This document shows positions 25,288-35,886 of a stretch of DNA of 64,000 bases, piece by piece (positions within the stretch are counted from its first letter, which is position 1; the number at the start of each line of letters is the position of its first letter). The stretch is from Roseomonas sp. (GTDB lineage: Bacteria; Pseudomonadota; Alphaproteobacteria; Acetobacterales; Acetobacteraceae), in contig JAPSLO010000004.1 of assembly GCA_031180725.1 (NCBI GenBank), positions 62,001 to 126,000 of the forward strand, in the 5' to 3' direction. The notes beneath the pieces are model-generated. The model was given only the letters and a program-made list of their open reading frames with translations. It made no database searches and had not been told where the DNA came from. The translations under genes were made by a program, and so were the position numbers.

Positions 25288-28191
25288 CTACTCCGCAGCC
25301 TGCGCGTAGGCTTCGAGCGGGGCGCAGGTGCAGACCAGGTTGCGGTCGCCGTAAACGTTGTCCACGCGCTTCACCGGCGGCCAGTATTTGTGCGTGGCGA
25401 CCCAGGGCAGCGGGAAGGCCGCCTGCTGGCGCGTATAGGGGTGCGTCCAGTTGTCGGCAGTGACCTCGGCAGCCGTGTGCGGCGCATTCTTCAGCGGGTT
25501 GTCGGCCTTGTCGCTGCGGCCCTGCTCAATGGCGCGAATCTCGCCGCGAATGGCGATCATCGCCTCGATGAAGCGGTCCAGCTCGTCCTTGGTCTCGGAC
25601 TCCGTAGGCTCGACCATCAAGGTGCCGGCCACCGGCCAGGACATGGTCGGCGCGTGGAAACCGAAATCCTGCAGGCGCTTGGCGATATCCTCCACCGTCG
25701 CGCCGCCATTCTGCTGGAAGCCGCGGCAGTCGAGGATGCATTCATGCGCCACCATCCCCTGCGCACCGCGATAGAGGATGGGGAAGTGTTGCGCGAGCCT
25801 TGCTGCGATGTAGTTCGCGTTCAGGATCGCGATCTGCGTCGCGCGCGTCAGACCTTCCGGCCCCATCATGCGGATATAGGCATAGGAGATAGGCAGAATG
25901 GAGGCCGAGCCGAAAGGCGCCGCCGAAACCGGGCCGAATCCGGTCGCCGGGCCGGCTTCCGCGATCAGCGGGTGGTTCGGCAGGTGTGGCGCCAGGTGCG
26001 CCGCCACGCCGATCGGCCCCACGCCGGGGCCACCGCCACCATGCGGGATGCAGAAGGTCTTGTGCAGGTTCAGGTGGCACACATCCGCGCCGATCGCGGC
26101 CGGCGAGGTGAGGCCGACCTGCGCATTCATGTTCGCGCCATCCATGTAGACCTGCCCGCCCTTGGCATGGATCAGCGCGCAGATCTCGCGGATCTCCGTC
26201 TCGAACACGCCATGGGTGGAAGGATAGGTGACCATCAGCGCGGCCAGCTTCCCGGCGTGCTGCTCGGCCTTCGCCTTCAGATCGACCAGATCCACATTGC
26301 CGTCGCGGTCACAGCCGACGACCACCACCTTCATCCCTGCCATCACGGCAGAGGCCGGGTTGGTGCCATGCGCGCTGCTGGGGATCAGGCAGATATCGCG
26401 ATGGGCCTCGCCACGCGCCTGGTGGTAGGCGCGGATGGCCAGCAGGCCGGCATATTCGCCCTGGCTGCCGGCATTCGGCTGCAGGGAGACGGCCGCGAAG
26501 CCGGTGACCGCCGCCAGCCAGGATTCGAGCCGGCGGATCAGCTCGATATAGCCCTCCGCCTGATCGACCGGCGCGAAGGGATGGATGTTGCCGAAGCCGG
26601 GGAATGTGACGGGAATCATCTCCGCCGTCGCATTCAGCTTCATCGTGCAGGATCCCAGCGGGATCATGCTGCGATTCAGCGCGACGTCCTTGTCCTCCAG
26701 CGATTTCAGGTAGCGGAGCATCGCGTGCTCCGCGTGATGCGTGTTGAAGACCTGCGCCGTGCAGAAGTCACTCTGGCGTGCCAAGGCCGCAGGCAGCCCG
26801 CCTGCCGGGCCGGTCGCGTCGATGGTGTGCGGCTGGCTGTGCGTCGCCTCGCAGATCGCGGTGATGAGCTGCGCCAGGTCCTTGCGCGTCACCGTCTCGT
26901 CCAGCGCGATGCCGACGATGCCGCCGGCGTGCCGCGCCAGGTTGAAGCCGCGCTTCAGGGCGGCGGCGATCAGCGCCTCCTGCTTCTCGCCGGCCTCGAT
27001 CGCGATGGTGTCGAAAAAGGTCTCGTGCTTCAGCGAGAAGCCTGCCGCCTTCGCCGCACCGGCCAGGATGCGTGCCTGCAACGCGACGCGGCGCGCGATG
27101 CGCTTCAGCCCTTCCGGCCCGTGCCACACGGCATACATGCTGGCCATGACAGCCAGCAGCACCTGCGCGGTGCAGATATTGCTGGTCGCCTTCTCGCGCC
27201 GGATGTGCTGCTCGCGCGTCTGCAGCGCAAGCCGCATGGCAGGCGCGCCGGCGGCATCCACGGAGACGCCGACCAGCCGCCCCGGCATCAGCCGCTTATG
27301 GGCATCCTTCACCGCCATATAGGCGGCGTGGGGGCCGCCATAGCCCATCGGCACGCCGAAGCGCTGGGTGGAGCCGATGACGACATCCGCCCCCATTTCG
27401 CCCGGCGGCGTCAGTAGCGTCAGCGCCAGCGGATCGGCGGCGACCACCGCCAGCCCGCCCGCCGCCTGCACCGCGGCGATTTCCGGCCTCAGGTCGCGCA
27501 CCTCGCCAGTTGCACCCGGATACTGCAGGATCAGCGCAAAGGGTTTTTGCGCCGCGACCGTCTGCGCGATGTCGGCGGGTGCCGCCACGATCACCTTGAA
27601 GCCAAGCGGCTCGGCGCGGGTGCGCACCACGGCGATGGTCTGCGGCAGGGTGTCGGCCGCGATCACCAGCGTGTCGGACTTGCCGCGCGTCGCGGCATGG
27701 GCCAGCGCCATCGCCTCGGCCGCCGCCGTCGCCTCGTCCAGCAGGGAGGCATTCGCCACCGGCAGGCCGGCCAGGTCCGTCACCATGGTCTGGAAGTTCA
27801 GCAGTGCTTCCAGCCGGCCCTGGGCGATTTCCGCCTGATAGGGCGTGTAGGCTGTGTACCAGCCCGGATTCTCCAGCACGTTGCGCAGGATGACCGGCGG
27901 CGTCAGCGTGCCGTGGTAGCCGAGCCCGATCAGCGACTTGATGTCGGCACGGTTGCGCGCGGCCAGGGCGCGCAGCTCGGCGATGGTCTCAGCCTCGGTC
28001 GCGGGCGGTGGCAGGGGCAGCGCGGCGCCGCTGCGGATGGCGGCGGGCACGGTCCTGCCAACCAGCTCCTCCAGGCTGTCCACGCCCACGGCCTTCAGCA
28101 TCGCCGCGACCTCGGCCTCGGAGGGGCCGATGTGGCGGCGGATGAACTCGCCGTGGTCCTCCAGCGCCTCCAGCTCAGTCAGGCTGCTCAT
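25288..28191 (-). CDS. gcvP: Glycine dehydrogenase (decarboxylating), P protein
   Basis: A 967-residue single-chain P protein, the PLP-dependent decarboxylase of the glycine cleavage system. The N-terminal half starts with [17 protein letters not shown] and contains [20 protein letters not shown]. The C-terminal half carries the PLP lysine near residue 700 in [20 protein letters not shown], and [21 protein letters not shown] joins the halves. Length matches the fused homodimeric form. The start overlaps the gcvH stop by 4 bp. It is the last gene of gcvTHP. Confidence 0.97.
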   Translation of the reverse strand: MSSLTELEALEDHGEFIRRHIGPSEAEVAAMLKAVGVDSLEELVGRTVPAAIRSGAALPLPPPATEAETIAELRALAARNRADIKSLIGLGYHGTLTPPVILRNVLENPGWYTAYTPYQAEIAQGRLEALLNFQTMVTDLAGLPVANASLLDEATAAAEAMALAHAATRGKSDTLVIAADTLPQTIAVVRTRAEPLGFKVIVAAPADIAQTVAAQKPFALILQYPGATGEVRDLRPEIAAVQAAGGLAVVAADPLALTLLTPPGEMGADVVIGSTQRFGVPMGYGGPHAAYMAVKDAHKRLMPGRLVGVSVDAAGAPAMRLALQTREQHIRREKATSNICTAQVLLAVMASMYAVWHGPEGLKRIARRVALQARILAGAAKAAGFSLKHETFFDTIAIEAGEKQEALIAAALKRGFNLARHAGGIVGIALDETVTRKDLAQLITAICEATHSQPHTIDATGPAGGLPAALARQSDFCTAQVFNTHHAEHAMLRYLKSLEDKDVALNRSMIPLGSCTMKLNATAEMIPVTFPGFGNIHPFAPVDQAEGYIELIRRLESWLAAVTGFAAVSLQPNAGSQGEYAGLLAIRAYHQARGEAHRDICLIPSSAHGTNPASAVMAGMKVVVVGCDRDGNVDLVDLKAKAEQHAGKLAALMVTYPSTHGVFETEIREICALIHAKGGQVYMDGANMNAQVGLTSPAAIGADVCHLNLHKTFCIPHGGGGPGVGPIGVAAHLAPHLPNHPLIAEAGPATGFGPVSAAPFGSASILPISYAYIRMMGPEGLTRATQIAILNANYIAARLAQHFPILYRGAQGMVAHECILDCRGFQQNGGATVEDIAKRLQDFGFHAPTMSWPVAGTLMVEPTESETKDELDRFIEAMIAIRGEIRAIEQGRSDKADNPLKNAPHTAAEVTADNWTHPYTRQQAAFPLPWVATHKYWPPVKRVDNVYGDRNLVCTCAPLEAYAQAAE

Positions 28192-28565
28192 GCCGCGCTC
28201 TCCAGGAACGCGTTGTAGGCATTCTCATCCATCAGCGCCGCGACGGCGGAGGTGTCCACGCCTTCCAGCTTGAAGAACCACCCTTCGCCGGTCGGCGAGG
28301 AATTCACCAGTGCGGGGTTGTCGGTGAGCGCGGCATTGCTCTCCCGGACGCGGCCGGCGACCGGCGCATAGACGTCGGACGCCGCCTTCACGCTCTCCAC
28401 CACCGCGCAGGCCTCACCCGCGGTCACTTCGCGACCGGCCTCGGGCAGGTCCACGAAGACGACGTCGCCGAGGGCGTTTTGGGCGTGATCGGTGATGCCG
28501 ATGGTGGCGACGTCGCCCTCCAGGCGGATCCACTCATGGTCCTTGGTGAAACGCAGTTCGGCCAT
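28188..28565 (-). CDS. gcvH: Glycine cleavage system H protein
   Basis: A 125-residue lipoyl carrier shuttling the aminomethyl group between P and T proteins. Lipoylated Lys60 is in [21 protein letters not shown] at the N terminus and [19 protein letters not shown] are standard H-protein blocks, and length is typical. ATG 28565 lies 14 bp after the gcvT stop. It overlaps gcvP downstream. Confidence 0.97.
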   Translation of the reverse strand: MAELRFTKDHEWIRLEGDVATIGITDHAQNALGDVVFVDLPEAGREVTAGEACAVVESVKAASDVYAPVAGRVRESNAALTDNPALVNSSPTGEGWFFKLEGVDTSAVAALMDENAYNAFLESAA

Positions 28566-28579
28566 GGGGTGCGGGCTCC

Positions 28580-29692
28580 TCAGCGGGCGTAGCGGTGGGG
28601 AATGAAGGGAAGCGGTGCAACGCGAGCGGCCAGCGGCTTGCCGCGTACCATCAGCTCCAGCGGCGTGCCATCGGCGGCCAGGTCGCGGGCAACATAGCCC
28701 ATGGCGACCGGACCATTGGCCGAGGGACCGAAGCCGCCCGAGGTGATCTCGCCCACCTGCGCGCCGCCCGGCGCATGCACGGGCGTATGGGCGCGGGCGG
28801 GCTGGCGGCCTTCCGGCCGGATGCCGACGCGCAGGCGCTTCGCGCCATTGTCCAGCTCGTCGCGCACACGATCGGCGCCGGCGAAATTCCATTCGGTGCG
28901 GCGGCGCTTGCCGATGGTCCAGACCAGGCCGGCTTCCACCGGGCTCGTCGTCTCGTCGATGTCGTTGCCGTAAAGGCAGAGCCCGGCTTCCAGCCGCAGC
29001 GAATCGCGCGCGCCGAGACCGGCCGGCTGCACGCCCGGCAGCGCCAGCAGCGCCCTGGCGAAGCGTTCCGCCGATTCGGCCGGCACGCTCACCTCCACCC
29101 CATCCTCGCCGGTATAGCCGGAGCGGCTGACGATGGCGTTCACGCCGGCGATCTCGAAGGGGGCGATGCCCATGAAGGGCAGGCTGGCAATGCCGGGGGC
29201 GAGGGTGGCGATGGCGGCCACCGCCTGCGGCCCCTGCAGCGCGATGAGCGCGCGGTCCGGCAGCAGGCGCAGCGAGACGCCGGCCGGCAGCGCGGCTTCG
29301 ATCAGCGCGAAATCCTCGGCCTTACGGCTGGCATTCACCACCAGGAACAGGCGATCGCCGAGGTTGGCGACCATGAAATCGTCGAAGACGCCGCCGGTGA
29401 TCGTCATCAGCAGCCCGTAGCGCTGCCGGTTGGGCTTCAGCCCCTGCACATCGGCAGGCGTCAGCGCCTCCAGCGCCTTGGCCGCGCCTTCCCCCACAAG
29501 TTCGGCCTGCCCCATATGGGAGACGTCGAACAGCGCGGCGGCGGCGCGGCAATGCAGGTGTTCCTGCATGATGCCGGCGGGGTACTGCACCGGCATGGCA
29601 TAACCCGCGAAGGGCACCATGCGGGCGCCCAGCTCGCGATGCAGGGATGCAAGGGGGGTTTCGAGAAGGGACTCAGCGGGCGTCTCGGCCAC
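28580..29692 (-). CDS. gcvT: Glycine cleavage system aminomethyltransferase, T protein
   Basis: A 370-residue tetrahydrofolate-dependent T protein. Conserved blocks are [20 protein letters not shown] at the N terminus, [29 protein letters not shown] and [22 protein letters not shown]; the Asp of the last-named catalytic region is retained. The start is GTG 29692 behind GGAGGCACC, and no ATG fits the conserved N terminus. The gene is first in gcvTHP and sits directly behind a tandem glycine riboswitch. Confidence 0.96.
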   Translation of the reverse strand: MAETPAESLLETPLASLHRELGARMVPFAGYAMPVQYPAGIMQEHLHCRAAAALFDVSHMGQAELVGEGAAKALEALTPADVQGLKPNRQRYGLLMTITGGVFDDFMVANLGDRLFLVVNASRKAEDFALIEAALPAGVSLRLLPDRALIALQGPQAVAAIATLAPGIASLPFMGIAPFEIAGVNAIVSRSGYTGEDGVEVSVPAESAERFARALLALPGVQPAGLGARDSLRLEAGLCLYGNDIDETTSPVEAGLVWTIGKRRRTEWNFAGADRVRDELDNGAKRLRVGIRPEGRQPARAHTPVHAPGGAQVGEITSGGFGPSANGPVAMGYVARDLAADGTPLELMVRGKPLAARVAPLPFIPHRYAR

Positions 29693-29734
29693 GGTGCCTC
29701 CGCAGGCTCCCGGTGCCGGAATGGCACCAGGTCC

Positions 29735-29970
29735 GTGGCCCCCCTCTGTCCCGTGACCTGAGAGATTCGGCCGGGCGCCAAGCCCGTGCCTTACTCCGTC
29801 GGTGCCGCGCCCCGTTCGGGGCCCGGGCTTTCCAGAGGTCCGCTGGAAGCCGGCTTCTCAGGCCAGCTACCACCCCGCGCGGCCCTTCTGCCTGAGCGTT
29901 TCCGGGGGCCGGTTGCGCCTTCGGCGGGGGCGGCACCCGGTGCGGGCCCGCCCCTCTCTCCCGCGCGGGA
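29735..29970 (-). promoter_or_regulatory. Tandem glycine riboswitch in the gcvTHP leader
   Basis: Read on the minus strand, aptamer I (about 29969-29872) has GCGGGAGAGAGG, then CGCCGAAGGCGCAACC and ACGCTCAGGCAGAAGGGC. Aptamer II (about 29840-29735) has ACCTCTGGAAAGCC, a GCCCCGAACGGGGC stem, ACGGAGTAAGGC, CCGAATCTCTCAGGTC and GGGACAGAGGGG. These are the conserved glycine-aptamer segments, in order, twice. The leader ends about 40 bp before the gcvT start. Glycine would be expected to switch gcvTHP on. Boundaries are approximate. Confidence 0.92.
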
Positions 29971-30047
29971 TCTGCGGGATGGGCAGGATATGACGCAGCA
30001 GGCGCGCCGGCGCAACCTTTGACCGCAGCCCAAGGCGGCCGGGCGTA

Positions 30048-30629
30048 TCAGTCGGGCAACACCCGCCACGCCGCATCCAGCAGCCGCCATTCCGGCAATG
30101 CCAGAGCGAACCAGCAACCCTGCCGCGGCTGGTCCAGGGCGCGACTGATCGGCACGTCCAACAACCGGCCGCGCAGCAGCGCCCCCACCGCGCCATGGGC
30201 GACCACCAGGATGTCGCCCGGGCCGGGCGACGCGGACGCCACCGCCCGGGTGGCAGCCAGGATCCGGGCCTGGGCATCTACCGCCCTCTCCCAGCCGCGC
30301 ACGCTTTCCTCCGGCCGGGCAAAGAAGGCGTCCGCCATGGCCTCGAACTCCGCCGGAGGGAGGAAGCCGGTGGCACTGCGGTCGTTCTCGCCCAGATCCT
30401 CCCGCACGCGGATGCCAAGGCCCAGGGCCCCGGCCAGAATGCCGGCGGCCTCGATCGCCTTGCATTCGGTGCTGGCCCAGATGTCGGTCACCGATGCCAG
30501 CTCCCCGCCAGCCGCGAAGCACCGCAGCTTGGCGATGCCACTGTCCTTCAGGTGCCAGCGCGGCACCGGCACGGCCGGATCAACCACCACCTCGGGGTGG
30601 GTGAGGAAGAACAGCCGCCTGCCGCTCAC
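30048..30629 (-). CDS. Histidine-phosphatase-like protein with degenerate RHG motif, GTG start
   Basis: A 193-residue member of the phosphoglycerate-mutase-like fold. The usual LVRHGE is replaced by FFLTHPEV (about 8-15), so the phosphohistidine candidate stays but Arg and Gly are lost. The STECKA segment and the second conserved His in [13 protein letters not shown] are present. A subfamily with THPEV at this site exists in alphaproteobacteria, as far as I recall, so it may still be active or may only bind ligand. The GTG start overlaps the upstream lipoprotein stop (GTGA). Confidence 0.8.
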   Translation of the reverse strand: MSGRRLFFLTHPEVVVDPAVPVPRWHLKDSGIAKLRCFAAGGELASVTDIWASTECKAIEAAGILAGALGLGIRVREDLGENDRSATGFLPPAEFEAMADAFFARPEESVRGWERAVDAQARILAATRAVASASPGPGDILVVAHGAVGALLRGRLLDVPISRALDQPRQGCWFALALPEWRLLDAAWRVLPD

Positions 30630-31174
30630 CGCGGCCCGCGCTGCCGGTTCAGGGCCACTTCCTCCCGCGTCAGCTGGAAGGACAGCCGCACAATGTAATC
30701 CTGCGCCCGCTGCCCTTCCGCGAGCGGCAGGGTGAGCTGCACTGTCCGGCCGGTGCCGGTGGCATGCGTGGTATTGGGCGCGAAGGTCAGCCGCGTGGTG
30801 CCGGCGATTCGTTCCAGCACCGTCGTATCATTCGCATCGGACAGGGCGACGAACCAGGGCAGGTCCACCACCCGCCCCTCCGCCGCCGGGCCGCGTTCCG
30901 CTTCGAAACTGGGGGTAACGCGGACATCCAGCGCCCGGCGGTCGCGGCTGGCGTAATCGCAACGGGCCTGGAAGCCGCTGATCCGCGCATCCGCCACCAT
31001 TGCTGTCAAATCGCGCGAGCGGCCATCACGGAAGCGCGTGAGGTCCGCACCATCCGCCAGGATGGCGATGCGCGGGCAAGGCGCGCTGCTGGCGTCCAGA
31101 GGATTGCGGCTGCTGTTGCCGCAGCCCGCCAGCAGACCCGCCATGGCCAGACCCAGTACCACCCCGCGCAGCAT
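30626..31174 (-). CDS. Predicted lipoprotein of unknown function
   Basis: A 182-residue protein with a lipoprotein signal: [18 protein letters not shown], lipobox LAGC with the lipid-modified Cys at 18. The mature part is a single beta-rich domain ([54 protein letters not shown]). Not recognised beyond being a small envelope lipoprotein. It is divergent from ispH and overlaps the phosphatase-like gene downstream. Confidence 0.82.
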   Translation of the reverse strand: MLRGVVLGLAMAGLLAGCGNSSRNPLDASSAPCPRIAILADGADLTRFRDGRSRDLTAMVADARISGFQARCDYASRDRRALDVRVTPSFEAERGPAAEGRVVDLPWFVALSDANDTTVLERIAGTTRLTFAPNTTHATGTGRTVQLTLPLAEGQRAQDYIVRLSFQLTREEVALNRQRGPR

Positions 31175-31312
31175 GCCCGATCCCCCTCAACCAACCCCGC
31201 CCCCTTTCGAGCCGCCCCCGCGGCCGGTAGGATGGAGTTGGAATTCCCCGCCCGTATCGCACCGCCGGCGGCCCCGGGCCATCCCCCGGGCTCTGGCCGA
31301 GGCCCCCAGCGC

Positions 31313-32278
31313 ATGACCGAGACCCCGACCAGGCCGAAGTTGACCCTCCTTCTCGCCGCCCCGCGCGGCTTCTGCGCCGGCGTGGACCGCGCCGTACGCA
31401 TCGTGGAGGAAGCCCTGGCCCGCCATGGCGCGCCGGTGCATGTCCGGCACGAGATCGTGCACAACCGCCATGTGGTGGAGGCGCTGCGCGCCAAGGGCGC
31501 GAATTTCGTGGAGGAGCTGGACGAGATCCCGGACGACGGCCGGCCGGTGGTGTTCAGCGCCCACGGCGTGGCCAAGTCCGTGGTTTCCGAGGCGCTGCGG
31601 CGGCGCATGTTCACGTTGGACGCCACCTGCCCCCTGGTCACCAAGGTCCATCGGGAAGCCGAGCGCCATTACGCGGCCGGCCGCCACATCCTGCTGGTGG
31701 GCCATGCCGGCCATCCCGAGGTGACCGGCACCATGGGCCAGTTGCCCGATGGCGCCGTGACCCTGGTGGAAAGCGTGGAACACGCCCGCATCGTCCAGCC
31801 GCCGCCCGACACGCCGCTGGCCTGGACCAGCCAAACCACCCTCTCCGTGGATGACACGGCCGACATCGTCGCCGTGCTGGCCGAACGCTTTCCCGCCCTG
31901 GTCGGCCCCCAGAAGGACGACATCTGCTATGCCACCTCCAACCGCCAAGCGGCGGTGAAGGCCATCGTAGCCCGCGGGGCGGAGGTGGTGGTGGTGGTCG
32001 GCGCGCCGAATTCGTCCAACTCCGTCCGGTTGGCGGAAGTGGCCGAACGCGCCGGCGCAAAGCGTGCCCTGCTGGTGCAGCGCGGGGCGGATCTCGACCT
32101 GTCGCTGCTGGAAGGCTGCGCCGCCGCGGGACTCACAGCCGGCGCCAGCGCGCCCGAATCCCTCGTGCAGGAAGTGATTGCCCGGATCAGCACCCGCTTC
32201 GAGGTGACGACGGAGGAAGTGCGGGTGGCGGAGGAACGCATCGAGTTCCGGCTGCCGAAGGCGCTGGCGGCGGAATAG
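31313..32278 (+). CDS. ispH: 4-hydroxy-3-methylbut-2-enyl diphosphate reductase
   Basis: A 321-residue [4Fe-4S] enzyme, last step of the MEP isoprenoid pathway. The three cluster cysteines are Cys21 ([10 protein letters not shown]), Cys106 ([11 protein letters not shown]) and Cys205 ([10 protein letters not shown]). Substrate-contact residues are seen in [10 protein letters not shown] (His50), FSAHGV (His84) and [14 protein letters not shown] (His134, Glu136). ATG 31313 is chosen. An upstream in-frame ATG near 31231 would add a Pro-rich extension with no family support. It begins the ispH-thrB-rnhA block. Confidence 0.96.
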   Translation: MTETPTRPKLTLLLAAPRGFCAGVDRAVRIVEEALARHGAPVHVRHEIVHNRHVVEALRAKGANFVEELDEIPDDGRPVVFSAHGVAKSVVSEALRRRMFTLDATCPLVTKVHREAERHYAAGRHILLVGHAGHPEVTGTMGQLPDGAVTLVESVEHARIVQPPPDTPLAWTSQTTLSVDDTADIVAVLAERFPALVGPQKDDICYATSNRQAAVKAIVARGAEVVVVVGAPNSSNSVRLAEVAERAGAKRALLVQRGADLDLSLLEGCAAAGLTAGASAPESLVQEVIARISTRFEVTTEEVRVAEERIEFRLPKALAAE

Positions 32279-32321
32279 GGCGCCTCACCACATGGATCAT
32301 GGGATGGTCGCCGGGGAATCC

Positions 32322-32341
32322 GGCCAGGCTTGTGCCTGGCC
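32322..32341 (+). terminator. Hairpin between ispH and thrB
   Basis: GGCCAGGC and GCCTGGCC pair perfectly (8 bp) around TTGT, 44 bp after the ispH stop. It could terminate or attenuate read-through into thrB. There is no clear T-tract. Confidence 0.5.
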
Positions 32342-32399
32342 CCGGCGCGATGGAATGCCGCGCCGGACCGCGCAGCTTTGGGGCAGTGGGCGCTAGACG

Positions 32400-33380
32400 A
32401 TGGCCGTCTATACCGAGGTGACGGACGAGGCGCTGCGCGCCTTCCTGGCCGACTACGCGCTGGGTGCCCTGCTGGCCTATCGCGGCATCGCGGAGGGGGT
32501 GGAGAATTCCAACTACGCGCTCCGCACGGAACGCGGCGACTTCATCCTGACGCTCTACGAGAAGCGTGTGGACCCCACGGAACTGCCCTATTTCCTTGGG
32601 CTGATGGAGCATCTGGCACGCCGCGGCCTGCCCTGCCCGACGCCGGTGGCGGGCCGCGATGGCCGGGCGCTGCGCGAGCTCTGCGGCCGGCCGGCGGCGA
32701 TCTGCACCTTCCTGGAAGGCGTCTGGCCGCGCCGGGTCCGCCCGGACCACCTGGCGCCGCTCGGCGACGCGCTGGCCCGGCTGCACCTGGCCGGGCAGGA
32801 TTTCGCCGTCACCCGCCCGAATGCGCTGGGCCCGGCCGGCTGGCCGCCCCTGCTGGAAGGCTGCCGCGCCGGGGGTGATGCAGTGATGCCCGGGCTGATC
32901 GCGGAGTTGGACCGGCAGTTGGCGGCCATCCTGGCGGCCTGGCCGGCTCCCGGCGTCCTGCCGGTTGGCCAGATCCATGCGGACCTGTTCCCGGACAATG
33001 TCTTCTTCCTGCCGGATGCGCAGGAAAGGCCACGCGTTTCCGGGCTGATCGACTTCTACTTCGCCTGCACGGATCTGCTGGCCTACGACGTGGCGGTCTG
33101 CCTGAATGCCTGGTGCTTCGAATCCGATGGATCCTTCAACGTGACCAAGGGACGCGCGCTGATCGGCGCCTATGCCGCGGTGCGGCCACTATCGGCGGCA
33201 GAACGCGCGGCGCTGCCGGTGCTGTGCCGCGGCGCGGCCATCCGCTTCCTGCTGACGCGCCTCTATGACTGGACGCATACGCCGGCGGGCGCGCTGGTGA
33301 CGCGCAAGGACCCGCTGGAATACCTGAAGAAGCTGCGTTTCTTCGCCCTGGCCGAGACGCCGGAGGCGATCGGAGCATGA
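32400..33380 (+). CDS. thrB: Homoserine kinase (APH-fold ThrB)
   Basis: A 326-residue kinase of the aminoglycoside-phosphotransferase fold that phosphorylates homoserine in threonine synthesis, the form used by alphaproteobacteria and pseudomonads instead of the GHMP type. Blocks: [19 protein letters not shown] at the start, [17 protein letters not shown] near 28-43, the catalytic loop [13 protein letters not shown] (191-203) and the metal-binding [23 protein letters not shown] (split as [10 protein letters not shown] and [13 protein letters not shown]). It overlaps rnhA by 4 bp. The block ispH-thrB-rnhA is conserved in the group. Confidence 0.95.
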   Translation: MAVYTEVTDEALRAFLADYALGALLAYRGIAEGVENSNYALRTERGDFILTLYEKRVDPTELPYFLGLMEHLARRGLPCPTPVAGRDGRALRELCGRPAAICTFLEGVWPRRVRPDHLAPLGDALARLHLAGQDFAVTRPNALGPAGWPPLLEGCRAGGDAVMPGLIAELDRQLAAILAAWPAPGVLPVGQIHADLFPDNVFFLPDAQERPRVSGLIDFYFACTDLLAYDVAVCLNAWCFESDGSFNVTKGRALIGAYAAVRPLSAAERAALPVLCRGAAIRFLLTRLYDWTHTPAGALVTRKDPLEYLKKLRFFALAETPEAIGA

Positions 33381-33820
33381 TGGAACCGATGGTCGAGATC
33401 TGGACGGATGGCGGCTGCAAGCCGAATCCGGGCCCTGGCGGCTGGGCCGCCATCCTGCGCTATGGCGACACGGAAAAGGAGCTATCCGGCGGCGATCCGG
33501 CGACCACCAACAACCGCATGGAGCTGACCGCCGCCTGCGCGGCGCTGGAGGCGCTGAAGCGCCCCTGCAAGGTGGTACTGCACACCGACAGCGAATATCT
33601 GCGCAACGGCATGGAGCGTTGGGTGAAAGGCTGGATCCGCAACAACTGGCGGAACAGCGCGCGCGATCCGGTAGCAAACTACGAGCTGTGGCAGCGCCTG
33701 CTCGCCGCCGCCAAGCCGCACGAGATCGAGTGGCGTTGGGTGCGCGGCCATGCGGGCGACCCGATGAATGAACGCGCTGACCGCCTTGCCACGGCAGCAC
33801 GCATGGCGCTGAAGAGCTGA
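33377..33820 (+). CDS. rnhA: Ribonuclease HI
   Basis: A 147-residue endonuclease cleaving the RNA strand of RNA-DNA hybrids. The DEDD active site is complete: Asp11 in [16 protein letters not shown], Glu49 in NNRMEL, Asp71 in HTDSEYL and the last Asp in NERADRLA. The basic [13 protein letters not shown] handle is present, and the [12 protein letters not shown] loop carries the catalytic His. It overlaps the thrB stop (ATGA). Confidence 0.97.
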   Translation: MMEPMVEIWTDGGCKPNPGPGGWAAILRYGDTEKELSGGDPATTNNRMELTAACAALEALKRPCKVVLHTDSEYLRNGMERWVKGWIRNNWRNSARDPVANYELWQRLLAAAKPHEIEWRWVRGHAGDPMNERADRLATAARMALKS

Positions 33821-33835
33821 CTTGTAGTCTTAGCC

Positions 33836-33859
33836 GGCCCGCCGCAGATGCGGCGGGCC
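33836..33859. terminator. Bidirectional terminator hairpin between rnhA and a Bug gene
   Basis: GGCCCGCCGC and GCGGCGGGCC form a perfect 10-bp stem with loop AGAT, located between two convergent genes. The flanks lack a long T-tract. Confidence 0.65.
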
Positions 33860-33876
33860 AGAAGAGCCTGGCAGCC

Positions 33877-34842
33877 CTATTCCATCCGGACGCCGGTGCG
33901 CTGCACCACCGCGGCCCAATGCTCCACCTGCTGGGTGAAGAACTGGGTGAAGGCCGCCGGCTCGGAGGTCACGATCCGGAAGCCCAGGCGATCCGCCCAA
34001 TCCCGCATCGTCTCTGCCGCCATCACCTCGCGTAGCGCCGCGTTCAGCCGCGCCACGACCGGAGCGGGCGTCTGGCCTGGCGCAAAGATGCCGTGCCAGA
34101 TGTTCACGCTGTAGCCCGGCAGCCCGCTCTCCGCGACTGTCGGCAGTTCAGGCCAGGCCGGCGCCCGTTCGGCCGTGGAAGTGGCCAGGCCGCGGATCCG
34201 TCCCGCATCCGCCAGGGGCTTGGCGGTCGAGGCCGGGTCCATGACGAGCTGCACCTCGTTGGCCTGCAGTGCGGCCAGGTAGGGGGCCGCGCCCCGATAG
34301 GGGACATGGGTCATCTGCACATCCGCGCGCACGGCGAAGTCCGCCAGCGCCAGGTGGCCGGAGCTGCCGACGCCGGCCGTGCCATAGTTCACATTGCCGG
34401 GATTCGCGCGTGCATAGGCGATCAGCTCCGAGACGCTGCGCACCGGCAGCGGATTGCTGACCATGAAGAGGAAGGGCGTCTCGGCAATCTGCGTCACCGG
34501 CGTCAGGTCGCGCCGTGCATCGTAGTTCAAGTCGCGCCGCAGCGACGGCTCGATGGCAACGGCGGCGGTGTGGAAAAGCAGCGTGGTGCCGTCCGGCGCC
34601 GCACGGGCGACAGCCTCCACGCCCACGGCGCCGCCGGCGCCGGAGCGGTTTTCCACAATCGCCTGGCTGCCGATCACCGGCCCCAGGCGCTCGGCGATCG
34701 CGCGCGCGACGATGTCCGTGTTGCCGCCCGGTGCGAAGGGCACGACGATCCGGATGGGGCGGGTCGAGCCCTGTCCCAGCGCAGGCACGGCGAGAGCGGC
34801 GCCCGCACTGGCCAGCACCAGGCGGCGAGAGAGCGTGATCAT
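33877..34842 (-). CDS. Bug/TctC-family periplasmic solute receptor
   Basis: A 321-residue tripartite tricarboxylate transporter receptor. The signal peptide covers about 1-22 (SRRLVLASAGAALAVPALG). The first ligand loop is VVPFAPGGNTDIVARAIAERL, followed by IVENRSGAGGAVGVEAVARA, then the GTAGVGSSGHLALADF and VPYRGAAPYLAAL motifs and the GYSVNIWHGIFAPGQTP hinge. The family binds carboxylates and related acids, and the ligand is unknown. It is 9 bp downstream of a second Bug gene. No TctA/TctB membrane partner is encoded in this window. Confidence 0.93.
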   Translation of the reverse strand: MITLSRRLVLASAGAALAVPALGQGSTRPIRIVVPFAPGGNTDIVARAIAERLGPVIGSQAIVENRSGAGGAVGVEAVARAAPDGTTLLFHTAAVAIEPSLRRDLNYDARRDLTPVTQIAETPFLFMVSNPLPVRSVSELIAYARANPGNVNYGTAGVGSSGHLALADFAVRADVQMTHVPYRGAAPYLAALQANEVQLVMDPASTAKPLADAGRIRGLATSTAERAPAWPELPTVAESGLPGYSVNIWHGIFAPGQTPAPVVARLNAALREVMAAETMRDWADRLGFRIVTSEPAAFTQFFTQQVEHWAAVVQRTGVRME

Positions 34843-34851
34843 GACGTCCTC

Positions 34852-35841
34852 CTATTCCGGCTTGATGTTGGCTGCGCGGATGACCCGGCCCCAGAGCGCG
34901 TGGTCGGCGGCGACCCGCTCGGCCAGCGCAGAGGGCGTGCTGGATCGCTGCGCATAGCCGAGCTCCTGCAGGCGCGCAGCCAAGTCGGGCCGGCTCAGCG
35001 CCTTCACAAAGGCGGCATTCAGCCGGTCACGGATCGCATCGGGCAGGCCGCGTGGCGCGAAGACCGCCATCCAGCCGACGGTCTCGAAGCCCGGATAGGT
35101 CTCGCCGATAGTTGGAATGTCCGGCAGCAGCGCGTGGCGCGCGCGCCCGGTGGTCGCAATTGCACGGGTCTGACCGCCGCGCACCGTCGGCATGGCAGTG
35201 GAGGCGACGTCGAACATGAAATCCACACGGCTGCCCATCAGGTCGGCCAGCGCTTGGGCGCTACCCCGATAGGGGACGTGGAGGAAATTCACACGGGCCG
35301 TGCTGCCCAGCAGCTCCGAGGAAAGATGGTTGCTGGAGCCGATGCCTGCGGAGGCATAGCTGACGCTGTTCGGCGCAGCGCGTGCGCGATCAATAAGTTG
35401 CTGCAGCGTCCGCACGGGCGAGGCCGCGGGCACCAGCAGGATGTTGTCGTACTCGGTGAGGAGCGAAATCGGCGTGAAATCTTTCAGCGGATCATAGCCG
35501 GTCTCGGCGGACAGCGAGGGATTCACCGTCATCGCGCCGGTGTTGCCAAGGCCAATCGTATAGCCATCAGGCGCAGCACGTGCGATGCGGGCCACGCCGA
35601 GGCTGCCGCCGGCGCCGCCGATATTCTCGACGATCACGGGCTGGCCCAGCTCTTCCCGCACCACTTCCAGGATAGGGCGGCTGATCACGTCGGTAGCACC
35701 GCCAGGCGGGAAGGGCACGATGTAGCGGATGGGGCGCGTCGGCCAATTGGCCTGTGCGACGGCGGTGGCGGGCAGCGCTGCCGCCAACGCGGCAAGCAGC
35801 AGCCCCCGCCGCCGCGTCGTCGGACGCGGAAGCTCGGTCAT
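34852..35841 (-). CDS. Bug/TctC-family periplasmic solute receptor
   Basis: A 329-residue receptor paralogous to its downstream neighbour. Signal peptide TTRRRGLLLAALAAALPATAVAQ ends near 30. Ligand loops: YIVPFPPGGATDVISRPI, VIVENIGGAGGSLGVARIARA, ASAGIGSSNHLSSELL and VPYRGSAQALADLMG. A good RBS (GGAGGAGACG) precedes ATG 35841. It follows the double EthD-like gene by 45 bp, so the three probably form a small catabolic operon for an organic acid. The ligand is unknown. Confidence 0.93.
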   Translation of the reverse strand: MTELPRPTTRRRGLLLAALAAALPATAVAQANWPTRPIRYIVPFPPGGATDVISRPILEVVREELGQPVIVENIGGAGGSLGVARIARAAPDGYTIGLGNTGAMTVNPSLSAETGYDPLKDFTPISLLTEYDNILLVPAASPVRTLQQLIDRARAAPNSVSYASAGIGSSNHLSSELLGSTARVNFLHVPYRGSAQALADLMGSRVDFMFDVASTAMPTVRGGQTRAIATTGRARHALLPDIPTIGETYPGFETVGWMAVFAPRGLPDAIRDRLNAAFVKALSRPDLAARLQELGYAQRSSTPSALAERVAADHALWGRVIRAANIKPE

Positions 35842-35886
35842 TCTTTCGTCTCCTCCAGTGGGGTCGCGGGGCGTGCCCGCGCCGCT

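Noticed and set aside
25390-27417. A 675-codon plus-strand frame opposite gcvP
   Set aside because: No recognisable motif and fully antisense to a canonical P protein.
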